A stretch of 64,000 nt of DNA from positions 248,001 through 312,000 of the forward strand of contig JARVKI010000008.1 in assembly GCA_036674765.1 (NCBI GenBank), read 5' to 3'. Under the pieces are notes generated by a model. That model did not search any database, was not told the origin of the DNA, and saw nothing but the letters and a program-made list of their open reading frames with translations. The stretch is from Seiridium cupressi. Taxonomy: Eukaryota > Ascomycota > Sordariomycetes > Amphisphaeriales > Sporocadaceae. Positions 25,095 through 36,760 of this stretch are shown one piece after another (within the stretch, counting starts at the first letter, position 1; the number at the start of each line of letters is the position of its first letter). The position numbers and the translations under genes are program-made.

Positions 25095-26715
25095 ATGATG
25101 TTTTACCCCCAGATCCTTTCTGCCGTCGTTCTGGCGCTTGCACAGATCTCGTCGGCTGCCAACGCCACGACGTGCTCTTGCTCCAATCAGCTCGTCCGGA
25201 AGGAATGGTATGTCGTATCCGATCCCGTCTGACAGTTACCCCAGCGGTCTGAGCGTGCCTGACTGCTTCCCCATACCGTATTGCACAACAACCAAGGGCT
25301 AACACTGGTGGCATATCTCCAGGAGAACCTTGACCGATGATGAGAAGCTTGAATACATCTCTGCAGTGCAGTGTTTGTTGTCTACGCCAGCCCAGCTTTC
25401 GGACTCGCTCCCGGGTTCAGTGTCCCGGTTTGACGACTACCAAGGCGTGCATATCGCCTTGACTGAAAAGTACCATTTCACTGTAAGAGCGTCGTATTCC
25501 ATGCCGCCAAGCGGCTCGCTAACATTGTTGTCAACAGGGTCCTTTCCAACCATGGCATCGAGTCTATGTCAAGTTGTACGAGACTGAGCTTCGTGATATC
25601 TGCGGATACACGGGTGCTCAACCGTAAGTTTCCCTCCTATTACATGTATCGGAATAGGATCGTAACTCGAGATAGATATTGGGGTTTGTGGTTATTGCTG
25701 CCTCATTACTGTGGACTATACTGACCACAATTCGTAGACTGGACTCTGGATGCAGACTCGGAAGAGGCTTTCTTGGCTGCACCTGTCTTCGATAACGTGA
25801 CTGGTTTCGGAGGTATGAGAGTGCTGTTATCCCGGGTGGACTCAGCATGAGCTGACAATCAAAGGCAACGGTCCATATGTCAACACAACTGACTACGAGA
25901 CCACAAATGTCCCAGTCAAGATCCCTTATAAGACTGGAGGAGGTAAATGAACATCGTGCGACTCATACGTTTCAGCCGTCATACTGATATATGTGGTAGG
26001 ATGTGTCGAGGATGGACCATTTGTTAACATGAGCGTAAACATGGGACCGGGTAGCAGTATCGAATACAATCCTCAGTGTCTGACCCGAGACTTTAGTCCA
26101 TGGTTAATCACTCAGACCCTCAACACAAGCGTTATTGATTGGGGCTTGTCGGCGGACTCTTTTGCCGTCTATGACTACCGCACTCAGGGCACTGGTCTTG
26201 AAGTCTCGGGCATGACCTTCCATGCCGGCGGCCATCTTGGCGTCGGTGGTGATATCGGCATCATTGGCAACATGTACGTCAAAAAAGAATTTCTGGGTCG
26301 AAACTCTATTAGTGCTGCCCACCTTTGGCAGAGCTGTGCTGACTGGATCGTAATAATAGGTATTCGTCGCCCGGTGATCCGCTTTTCTATCTCCACCACG
26401 CCAACCTTGACCGTCTTTGGAATGAGTGGCAGCGGGCTGGTAAGCATCTCCCCTGCGACTAAATTTGAGGCCATCGAGATCCATTTTCATTGATCATGAC
26501 ATACTAATTTATTCACCTTAGACTGGGAGGCACGCAGCGTAGATATTGCTGGTCCCGATACCATGTTTGCGTACCCATTCGACTTCATGGGCGACGTCGC
26601 ATACACCAACATCACTCTCGACACTATCCTCGAGTTCAACAATCTGACGGACAATGTTGCAATCAGCGAGGTGATGGACATCAACTGCGCAGCATTCTGT
26701 TACACCTATGCTTAG
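25095..26715 (+). CDS. Short secreted tyrosinase / catechol oxidase
   Basis: Nine exons: 25095-25207, 25323-25482, 25538-25623, 25676-25683 (8 nt), 25738-25812, 25865-25942, 26000-26273, 26360-26439 and 26522-26715. They give 355 residues in one frame. A signal peptide covers about 1-20 ([18 protein letters not shown]). Type-3 copper ligands are visible: CuA His81, His89 and His98 (GVH, YHF, PWHRV) and CuB His248, His252 and His277/278 ([16 protein letters not shown]). The diagnostic PYWDW motif is encoded across the microexon. These enzymes oxidise mono- or o-diphenols to quinones. The short length, secretion signal and missing C-terminal lid resemble Aspergillus oryzae AoCO4-type catechol oxidases. 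UstQ-like tyrosinases of RiPP clusters are an alternative. The gene converges on the CFEM gene 201 bp downstream. Confidence 0.92.
25676..25683 (+). other. 8-nt microexon in the tyrosinase gene
   Basis: ATATTGGG is flanked by GATAG (end of a 52-bp intron starting GTAAGT) and GTTTGT (start of a 54-bp intron ending TTCGTAG). Joining CC + ATATTGGG + ACTGG restores Pro-Tyr-Trp-Asp-Trp, the conserved tyrosinase motif, and keeps the frame. No other splice choice supplies this motif. Confidence 0.85.
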
Positions 26716-26916
26716 GTAGTATGGCAGCGTTGCTCGCCTTGTATATAGAGGAGCAAGTGTCTCCAATAATCAGAAACTACATGACATCCAATCATTTTTT
26801 ACTTCATCTTATGCCATGCCCATTTCTGCTTCGATCTCCCAACCCCTACCAAGTAGTCGCTAGCCCGCATTTCGAACATCACATCAACCCCAACTCCCTC
26901 ATTTCACTCTTTTCTC

Positions 26917-27427
26917 TCAAATCAGCATAGCAGCTGCAGCGAGCGCGCCTGCAAGTTTGATACCAGCGTCCGTGCCCACGGCAGCGTTTGTCGGGGTCGA
27001 GGTCGTGGTCGAAGTCGGAGCCGCCGAGACCGCGGCACCAAGGGTGCTCGTGGCCGCAGCCACCTCACTCGGCGAGGGATTGTCGTACCATCTTTCGCAG
27101 AGATCACCCAGAGCCTTGCCGGCATCTATAAAAACATAATCAGTAACTTGGCCCCAACATGAGCCTCCTTTCATATGGCTATCCAAACATACCAAAGCTG
27201 GAGCCCGAAGAGTTGCAGACGTCGCCGGCGCAGCTACCCAGCTTGACAGCCAGACCGACCTGGTTGTTGCAGATACATTTGAAGTCGGTCAGCTCGCAGT
27301 CTTCGTCCTTGACTTTGTCACTGAAGCAGCGCAGACTGCAGCTTGGGAACTCGTTGATGGCGTCGGTGAGGGACTCTGCCGCAGCGAGGGCGGCGGGGGA
27401 GGAGACGATGAAAGTCTTAAAATGCAC
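26917..27427 (-). CDS. CFEM-domain GPI-anchored protein
   Basis: Two exons, 27427-27193 and 27125-26917 (67-bp intron), give 147 residues. The eight-cysteine CFEM pattern is complete: Cys30, 34, 44, 51, 53, 66, 71 and 88, with Asp49 before the CxC pair. The N-terminus is a signal peptide. The mature domain is followed by a Ser/Thr/Ala linker (STTTSTPTNAA) and a C-terminal hydrophobic tail (LAGALAAAAMLI), typical of GPI anchoring. CFEM proteins sit at the cell surface. Some bind heme for iron uptake and others act in host interaction or wall structure. A heme role would need an Asp at the axial position, for which Asp49 is a candidate. The gene is convergent with the tyrosinase. Confidence 0.9.
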
Positions 27428-28606
27428 GGTGGAGTGAGACCTCGTTGATTACAGGGCGTTTTCTTTGGTTTGTTTTACTCTTGGGTATACACTCTGGGGG
27501 ATTTAAGACTGCAGATGTGGAAGCACTTGAATGATGGTAGCTTGCGCGCTTATATGCTTTCTAGATCTACCGTCGATTGCAAGCAACAATGGCCCTCATC
27601 TGGCGCCGACTGTTTGATCTGCATCATTTTACATGCTCACATACCGTGTCGATGCTGAAGAGCTCTATGGAAGGATTAGATGCTTGTCGCCTGGTGACAT
27701 GGCGAAGCAGGGGTGAGTATCTCCATATGATCTAAACCGGTGTCTGTGTCACCTCTCTATACGTCAAAATACGTCAAGGAGCCCAGTCTTTTGGTATGCC
27801 AAGAAACACGGCCACTATTCACGCACGTCCTTAGGCGGTCAACGACGAATTGAGGTCGAGATAAGGTCGGCCAGCATGTCCGAAAGGACCTTGGTCGTAG
27901 CGAGAGCCGGAAGACAGATGCAGGTCAACCCGTCAGGTGGCATGGAAGCTACTTTAACCGGCCCAATATTTTACTCAACGGTCATGTCATTGGCGATAGC
28001 TGGGGTGAAAGGGGAAATGGGCAGCATTTCGACTTTCTGGTTACAGCGATGATCTGCAGGACTGATTGGAAATTGGCGGTTCTGGATGCTTAGCCCTGCG
28101 GTCTCCATACCGCATCTGGGGTGAAACAGGGTTGTGTAACCACCGTCTAGCCGTGCAACGATGATGGTATGCTGAAAGGGCTGGTGCCATCCCAGTATCG
28201 TCATATGACCAGGGCTCACATTAGTCGCCAATATGTTGGTATGGAACAGCGGCGGTGAGGTTTAGTAGAAGTGTCTAAAAGTGCCAGATGATCATCGATG
28301 GTATGGACCACGCTTTTTCATTCCAAGCCACTGCATTTATGGTATTCTAAGCATCATAGGGTGACAACAAAGACGCCTTTGGAAATATACTCTAGTTGGT
28401 CCTTTCCTTTCTAACCATGAACCCTGGTAACTTCGCACCGAGAGAGCCGTGCCCTGCCGTACGAACGATGCGCCAAATCCCCTATCGTGGCCCTCGAATC
28501 CATTGCAGGCAAACGCTACCTGACGTCAAGAATATATCCCAGAGTTCTGCCAATCTCTTTCCATAATGTCCAGATTCCATTACGCCTCGCCGACCCGAGG
28601 GTTCTC
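27428..28606. other. Intergenic region, nothing seen
   Basis: This 1.2-kb stretch lies upstream of the CFEM gene and downstream of the transporter gene. Small unsupported open frames only. It should contain the CFEM promoter. Confidence 0.5.
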
Positions 28607-30065
28607 TTAGTCCCGACCGCTATATCGCGGAGGTTCTTGCTGTTGGTGCGCTCGGTACGGTTCATACGAATCATATTGTTGTGGTTGAGGCGGCATCGGT
28701 TGCGCATACGAGGTGGAATAAGGGTTGAGAGGTCTGGATTGATCGGAATCATGTTCCAATCTCGAGGCTTCCTGGCGCATCTTGAACGCGAACATGACAG
28801 CAGCGACAATTTCCGAGGGATTGAGCATCGAAATCCAAGCGCGAATACCAAGCGGGCCACCATAGTAGCTCCCGCTGTCTGCATCGATGCGGCCGTCATC
28901 TGCGTCATGCGACACGGGTTTGTGAAGCCGAGACGTCGAGCAGTACGGCGTTACGCTGTACGCGAAATGGAAGAAGACTGAGAATATGACGAGCTCACAG
29001 CTGACGAGCAGCAAGGGAATGCCGATTTGCATGTCCGTATAGCTGAGCCATGCGGTTGGCTGTAGTGGAGATGGATTGATACGGGTTAGGATCATGTAGA
29101 CGATCTGGTGTACGCGTGAGCATGTTTCTCTTCCAATGACAGCTCACACCATGTCTCTAGGTCTGCCATTTGCTTACCTGCTGCAAAAACTGCAATGCAA
29201 TAAGAAGCTTGAAGGCGAAAAGCTTCTGTAGCGCTCGGTGAGGTAATTCGACTTTTAACTGCGCGTACGTCCTCAACACGGCGATCACGGCTACTGCCAC
29301 ACTTATTTTCTCGATGATCTCCAACCACAGCGAGGCGAAATAAGTCTTGTGGCTTCCGAAACAGTACGCATTGGCGCCTTGGGTAATATCCGTGAAGATG
29401 GCTAGTAGAATCGTAATAATCGGGAATTGGAAGACCGCAATCCATGTCTTGCGATACGCCGCAACGGCGTTGGCTACACTGTTGCCCGATTTCCTCTGCA
29501 TCAGCTTCATGGGAGCCAGAAACACGTCTCGGCGCTCGTCCATCTCGGAAGACAGGAGTCGGCATATCAGGATGAAGAACGAGGCTAACGCGAAAGCCTG
29601 GGTAACTTCGAGCCATGGCTGCAAGTAAACATAAGCGGTCGGCGCGCAGATCTCGATGAAACTTCCGATGGCATATGCTGGGATGAAGAGACATATTCTC
29701 AAGATACTGAGAGCTGTGTCAGTACGTGCGAGCTCCATAAACGGCCACGGTCCGAGAGACATACTTGGACTGTTCGTGTGGTTTGCTAAAGCTCATAGCA
29801 TGTCGACACATAAGCGCGAAGATCATAACCGTCGAAAACGCCGCGCATGCGCCCGAGATAATCATGTTCAGTTCATGGAATTCGAAGTTGCCAACCATCG
29901 GCGCCGTCGATGCTGGAGCCAGGAAGTTAGACATGATTCGGGTATGCTGTCTACTCATGATAGGGCTTACTTACTTGTATTGAACGCCGGCCGGTCACAG
30001 ACGTGACTGCTACTGGAGTCGTCCGAGCCATTGTCATTTGACGATGTTGAATGGTGGTTTCCCAT
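28607..30065 (-). CDS. OST-alpha / TMEM184 (DUF300) seven-helix transporter-like protein
   Basis: Four exons, 30065-29975, 29912-29765, 29706-29178 and 29104-28607, give 421 residues in one frame (introns 58-73 bp). The protein shows the solute_trans_a/DUF300 hallmarks: an extracellular N-terminus, multiple membrane helices, PWLEVTQAFALASFF, a helix ending LQKLFAFKLLIALQF, and the late FFHFAYSVTPY followed by LNPSEIVAAVMFAF. The C-terminal tail is Pro/Gln/Tyr-rich. Relatives include animal OST-alpha and plant LAZ1, which act in organic-solute or vacuolar membrane transport. The substrate cannot be told from sequence. ATG 30065 starts the frame (MGNHHSTSS). An in-frame ATG exists further upstream at 30233 but is less likely. 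The multicopper oxidase lies next upstream on the same strand. Confidence 0.88.
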
Positions 30066-31377
30066 GACGGTATGTGATCTTTTGTTGCTCAGTCGTTCGG
30101 CTAGGATATAGGGCTCTCGATCTATGCTGTAAGTCGAGATCGCTAGGTGTATTGCTGCTAATAGTAAGATGTATCTGAGCCAAAAGTACAAACAAAAGCC
30201 CAGCCATGTCTGTTTATATTCCCTCTCCCTCACTAAGATTAAGAAGTCCGAATGCGATATCCATTCACATCATCCGTGCCGCAGGATAAGCCAAGCCACG
30301 CTGCGCGTCCTAAGCTATAGAGATCCGTCACTCCACATGGTAGTTCGGGTCTTGAACCAAGCTTTTTTTGCAGGTACGCCGATCCTGGAAACTAAATCCA
30401 GCGAATGGTCCCCTGGTTTAAGCTCCATGTCAGCGCCAGTTCGTCGGTCCCTGACTATTCGATTGGCTGATTTAACGATGGTAGGATTCACCTCCCCCAC
30501 AAGTTAGTTGCAATGTCAGACGCTTAGCGGTTCGACCAGACTTACATGCGTACGTTAGCATGAACCCAGTCAGCGGCAGCGCCGTTGTATTCCCATTCGG
30601 TTTCAGTCAGGAGCTCTGTTGACTTCGAAACTCATGCGTAGAGAAATCCTGATGGGAATTAGAGAATTTAAAGGTGCCATGCCGGCCATTGTATTGTAAT
30701 TGATAAATTTTGAAAACATCCTGCTGGAGTGAATGGTGTTCGCAATGAACAAACTGCAAGATCATCAGCAAAAGAAGGGCCAATAGCGCCTTGTGGGGGC
30801 TGAGCACACTAGCTGACTATCCCTGGCGTTGTGCCGGTGCGCCCTTGCAAGATATCGCGACCGCTTTCGGGATCGTATAATGTAGCCAATGATATGTCTT
30901 TAGCTTTGCGATGATCAGTTGCCCGATTGCAAACTTCAGGCCAGAATGCATACATAAGCCCCCAAGAGGTAGCCCATAGGTTGACTCGAGCAGATGAGCC
31001 GGTGCTGGACTATGTTCAATTTTACAACCTTTAGTCACAATCAACTCCTTGTTCCCTTGGCTACGCAGCATCGCATTCGTGCTGATCCGCGAAGACTAGT
31101 CTAGTACAACGATGTCAAAGAGCTCATAGCCATTGAGAAAGGCAACAAATTTCGGACGCCAACATTCATCATTCAATTGGCTGTAACGGCTTATCATACG
31201 AAGACTTCTCCGAGTCCATGTCCTGATGCAATCCCCTACCCATTGTTGAGCTGGGGTACGGTAAATCTGGATCACTTAGAACTGTCCGCCACAACAGCAT
31301 GTTAACGATGTGGGTATAATCTATTACTATTTTACGGAGTTGTATACACAATCTAAGTTGACCCATTTCCCCAGAAA
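30066..31377. other. Intergenic region between two minus-strand genes
   Basis: It probably holds the transporter promoter and the 3' end of the multicopper oxidase transcript. Short open frames (for example 30817-31071 minus) show no motif. Confidence 0.5.
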
Positions 31378-33322
31378 TTATTCATAGTATGGCACAACTA
31401 GCGGGTCATAGCTGTCGTTGCCATACGCACTTCCTCCGTATTCTAGATAGCCGTTGACATATGGCTCTGGGATCTCACCGACGATGTCGCTGGCATTGCC
31501 GAAAACCCAAACAGTCTGCATTCCCATGACCATATGCGGCAAGATATGGCAGTGCATCATCCAAGCTCCAACATTATCCTCGGTGACCCTCAGGCGCCAC
31601 GCCCTCCAGCCGCTCGTATAATTGGCTGGGCCGCTGGTTGCGTACCGATACAGCTGTGTCGTGTCTCGCTTGGCTGGCGTGAAGTCGGCGAACTTCTTCT
31701 CGTTCTCCGCTGCGTCGTAGGTGCCGTTGCCGGATCCCAGATCCCAGAAGTGAGCGCCGTGGGCGTGCATCGGGTGAGTGTCAAAACCCCCAGTAGGTCC
31801 CGAGTTGCTCAGCCAGACAATGTCGAGGGTTTCGCCAACGCGCGCAGGGAATGCACGCGTCGCAGGGTCCCATCCGCCGTTCGCGATGGCGGCATCATAG
31901 TCAGGAACTGTGCCGGTGGTGTAGGCTGATACCAAATAAGGAGTAAAGTGCTCGGCTTCCAGGGTTGCCTCTGTCCATGTGAGGTTGTTGGCGCTAGTAA
32001 GGAGTTAGCATGCAGACAGGATGAGGAATGCGATTCTTGGGGGCCGAGCTTACTCCCATTGCAACTTTCCGTTGACTGTTCCATTATAGAAGCCGTCGAC
32101 AACATGCTGGTTGACTTGGACGTATACCGTACGAGTAACTTCCTCCGCTGTCGGGAACGTGTCCAGTTGGTTCAGGGGCTCAAGTGCGTATTCCAACCAA
32201 CTGGTGTACTGGGAAACATTCCGTGTCAAGGTCACGGGCGATACGACAGGAAGGTCTTGAGGCAAGTCCCTCCTTGCTTTCTTGCAGTCGCTCTTCTTGT
32301 ACTCCAAAAGGGCGTACCCTGTTACATTCGTCGGCCGGTCTCTGTTCTCATAGCGGATCCAATATGAGCTTTTGCCTTCAGCGTCCAGTTCTTCCTGAGT
32401 CTTCGTCTTCAATAGAGCACTATAGCGTTGACCACTACCTAGTTGGATGTGATCGGTGCCAACGGGCCTTGTATATTGCCCATCCGCTTCGATGATCGTC
32501 AAATCTGCATGGCCTTCGATGCCGAACATGACGAAAGACAGTGCAGTGGCGCTCACGAATCGGAGACGATATGTCTTGCCTGGCTCGACAGTGATAACAT
32601 ACGGCTTGCATGAATCGTCAGACGCGTTGAAAGACGAATTACCGGATCGGTCGTTCAATATGAGTGCCAGTGGCTCTCCAGACCACTTGAATGGGTTGGC
32701 CACCAACCCGGCCTCCAGAGCGGTGTCCTCGTTTTGGTAGTAATCACTGAACACGATGGGAATATTGTCATCGTATTCATACGGTTTCGTCTTGTTGGCG
32801 CTCTCTACAATGAGCAGTCCATGGGCTGTCAAAGCCTGAAAGCCCACGTGCGAGTGATAGAAGTACGTCCCGGCATCGCCTTCTTCAGGATGGATTTCGT
32901 AGTCGAAGTAATCGCCAGGAGCGATGGGCCATTGAGACACCAGTGGCGTGCCATCTGAGAACGGTGCGGTTCTCTGTGAAAGCCCATGCCAATGCTGCAT
33001 TGTGTTAGACGATGACTCATTGAGGAAACAAAAATCCAAGCAGACCTACCACGGTGACATTCTTGTCCTCAATTTGATTATAGACTCTGACCCAAGTCGT
33101 CTTGCCATCCGTCATGTATATAGCAGGCCCTGGCGATGTACCATTGAAGATTACCGAATAACGAGACTGGCAGTTGGTAGTAATGTTCTGGGCCGTTGCA
33201 ACCAAGACATACTCGGGTTCCCAATACTGATCATGAGTGACTGCATCACGAGTCGCAAACCCAGGTCGGAACAACCCAACGTAAGTGAGTAGAAAAAGCA
33301 GTCTTCCGATGTATCCGTTCAT
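31378..33322 (-). CDS. Secreted multicopper oxidase, ascorbate-oxidase/laccase-like
   Basis: Three exons, 33322-33050, 32994-32054 and 31993-31378, give 609 residues. An N-terminal hydrophobic segment (YIGRLLFLLTYVGL) is a signal peptide. All four copper motifs are present: HWHG (across the first splice), YHSHV, HPMHAHG near 500, and the C-terminal HCHILPHMVMGM. The T1 axial Met is therefore visible. Many N-glycosylation sequons support secretion. The enzyme couples one-electron oxidation of phenols, ascorbate or metal ions to oxygen reduction to water. The lack of a C-terminal membrane helix argues against a Fet3-type ferroxidase. The motif spacing resembles the fungal ascorbate-oxidase-like subfamily. 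The 55-bp and 60-bp introns are GT-AG. It sits near another phenol oxidase (tyrosinase), which may be relevant. Confidence 0.9.
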
Positions 33323-36300
33323 CTTGGCAGGAGTGTTAGGACGGTGTTCGAGCGAAAGCTATGGACTTTCAGTTGCCAACGACACCATAGGGCTGGGGGC
33401 TTATGTATCTCTACTTAAACCATAAGGCTGAGTGAGCTCAGCTCAGCGATCATTGGGCATCTTCTCGTGTCAGCAAATATCGTCATTATAGCTGTCAGAT
33501 GCAGTCCTGTCGTCCAGGTCGAGGGATTGCTTTTGTAGGGCCAATACATCGAGCCTAAGATAGGGATCGTCAGGTAGATCGGCCGAACAGGCTAGGGCCG
33601 TGTAAGCAACATAATTCTTGGTGCATCCTTCTGAGAATAGTGCCTTCTCCTTCCCCATGCTGTGGCACTAAAGTGGTTATGGGATAAAATAACATCAACG
33701 GGCTTGCTAATTTGTCCATTCAAGATAGAGAACATGCAGACGGCCGCTGGTTCGTTGCTTGGCTGCTTTTGGTCTCACCTTGAAGCTTGAAAATCACTGC
33801 GGTTGAAGGAGGGCCTTACTCATTAGTGCAGTGCACCAAAGAGTAGCGAATACGCTTATGCTAGGAATGGGTGGCTGATTCTGAAATCTCCACCAAGGAG
33901 CGATCAGGCTTGTATTGTGCAGGTCTCACCGATATCAGCTAACGAGGGACCTGACTTGCGCACTGGCCCAGAGGCGGGCCATGGAAACATCGAAAACACC
34001 AAGAGACACAGCATTCTACGAGCCGGATGGATAGAGGGTCGAAATGTAAGAGGCTTGGTCCCCTGGCCCATTTTTTTTCGCCCCCAAATTGCGGTTGCAC
34101 TAAAAACGCTCCTTGGCAACGTTGGAAGCCGTCGCGTTGTGTAATCCCACAGGCGTGATGACGCTATAAAACGTGGCCATCGTCCTACGCGCGCCGCTAA
34201 GTACAGCGCAGGATTACTTCACTTCAGCCGTGGCAAGTTGGACGAGTCGTCGCAACGACGACCCGTAACAACCAAACAATGGCCAACATGAATACGTCTT
34301 CCATCTAGCATTTATCTTCCGAAAAGCGCAGTACAGACCAATCGGGCATTATGCCTCACCATGTTGAAAAGCATGCCCAACCATCAATAGCATCAAAACT
34401 AAATCTAGCCTGTCCTGCTACAGTGCATCAGCATGCGTCTAGCCAACAGCCTGGCTCAACAGACATCCAGCAGGAGGTTCCAAACAAGGAAATTAATCTC
34501 TAGAAGGCAATTTGATAAAAGCAGGTGTCTTGGACCCCGTACCTGTCATTGGGGGCGAGTGTACCCCCGGAAAGGGGACGGTGGTACTTTCATCGTGATA
34601 GGCTTATTTCAAAGTCTAAGGATCATAAGCCTCCCTATAGCATGTTTTTGCGTCTTCCACCCCGCGAAATTACGGTATCCGGTGTTAATTTTCGCATCTC
34701 AGCATGAGCCACTTAATCGGATGGTTGATGACTGTTGATCAAGACTGAGTATTCATTCAAGTCCTGAATTGGGAAACCATGGGGTGACGCAGCGTGCTGA
34801 AGGCGATGAGGCCTCGAGGTTAGCTCGAGCTCAGAGATAGCAAACAGTGGAAGATGACGCATTTAAGCAATCGCTATTACCCGTAAGCTTAGTGTCAGAC
34901 GCCAAGCCATCTCGAAAAGCCAAGTTTTCATACTCCGTCACACTTAGTTGATCTATTCCTGTGCTCGACAATCTAGAAAGCTCCCGTCTAGGTAGCAAGA
35001 AGAAATGTGCCATAGATTCGGTATGATCCGTTATGATAACACGGGACGCATAGTCTATCTTATCAAAATTTCGAGTATCTTTCCTCTGAGCATAACACAA
35101 CGTAAATCGTGCATGTCATTCCCTGGTACGACCAAGTACCGCCAATGCGTGTTGATCTTTTTGTACCTTCATGCCAACCCCTCAACTACAGGTCGGCGCC
35201 AATCCGTTCTTTTCAGCTCCAGCGTTTGGGAGTTTCCAATGATATCCTTGAACTCTTCCGAGAGCCAAGAGGACCTCAGGAGCTTCAATACTTCCCCAAC
35301 CCGTGATAAAAATGAAAATACCGACCTTATGTCTCGCCTATACTAGGCTAACAATACCTAGTGCCTTCAAACTAGCCACATATAGTACCGAGATAACCTC
35401 TGGCGGAGGAAGTGAGGAGCTGACCGAAAGACACAATATGGTAAAATCCACCCCGCATCGTTGTTCGACAACAGGGAGAGAAAACACGGGCTCAAACACT
35501 AAGAACTATAATAAAGCACCGGGCGACTTGTTCAAGGTCGATAATGGACGAAGTGGTGGCAAGGGGACGCAATATCTTAGCTCTGTGGATGATTCGTCGA
35601 CGAGAGTGTTCGCCTCAATACCCAGAACGTCCAAGTAAGCAGTTAGTGGCTTCTACAGAACAAGTCGCATGAGATCCGCCCGAAAAAAAATGTCCTGTCT
35701 CGATTTTCGATTTTCTACCCGGTAGGAGTAACGGCTGTTTGATGAACTGGGATAAGGGCTTACACGAAGTGCCACATTGTGCACATAACTTGTGGGTTCT
35801 CAGAGACGATAATCCGCAGTCCTATTCACGTTTTCTTACAGCTCATCGGCGGTTGAGTCTTAAGCCAAGATGATGATTTATGTTTTCTAATAGCGGTCAA
35901 AGGTTGTTGTTTAAGCTGATATGTTTCTTATCAATTACTCAACCCTATTTGGATTAGGGTCATGTCGCAATTGTGATAGGATCTAAGACGAGCTCCAGTC
36001 TCAATCTATTAGCAGAGAGTTATGTCACGCACCTCATCCGGCTTTACGTCGGAGTGATGGATTAATGAGAAGGCAAACAACGCGGCCTCCGTCGCTATAA
36101 GCCTTCATAAGAAGACGAGCCTCAACCTAGGATACCTGCGATTGCCATCGTTGCACCCTCCATTCGCGGGCCGGACAGTCAAACGGCTTCGAAGTCTTTG
36201 TTGATTTTACCTCTACCGAAACTGCCGATTATTGGTATCCGATTATATTGTAGGTCTGAGCCCGCGCCACTTCAAGCTGGGTGCAGCTGAACGACAAGGT

Positions 36301-36760
36301 CTTAATTGAGCATGTGAGAGACCGATTCAACGCTACATCAATTAGTGCACTTGACTTCAGCTGTGGCTTGCTAGCTCTATCACTAATTGAAGCGCTAACA
36401 GTCACCCAGTGGGACGCAGCAGTGCACAAAACACCCCTGAAATGTAAGCTATGCCTGGGCGGGATTGTGTAATTACCACACAATAGTATAGTCCGCACTA
36501 CATGTAAATCGATGTTAATCCCCGAGAGAAAATGAGGGATCGTCCTCTCCAGATTCGTAATAGTATCGACAAAACTAAACCGAGCAAAGGGCCGGGCCAT
36601 AGCGTGAATAGCACCTCTCAACGGCTATAAGTTCATCAACGTATCCTACGCTGGGCGTCATCCTGACTGACCTCTGTTAACTGGGTATATCACAAAGTCG
36701 CCGTCGATCGCCATATTCAACGCCGCAGCCATGGAGCTTCTGGATCCCCGTGCTGGTTAA
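33323..36760. other. Long intergenic region
   Basis: No supportable gene in 3.4 kb. Several 60-130-codon open frames on both strands (33470-33658 minus, 35303-35638 plus, 36229-36621 minus) lack domains and splice partners. The multicopper oxidase promoter should lie within the first few hundred bases. Confidence 0.45.
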
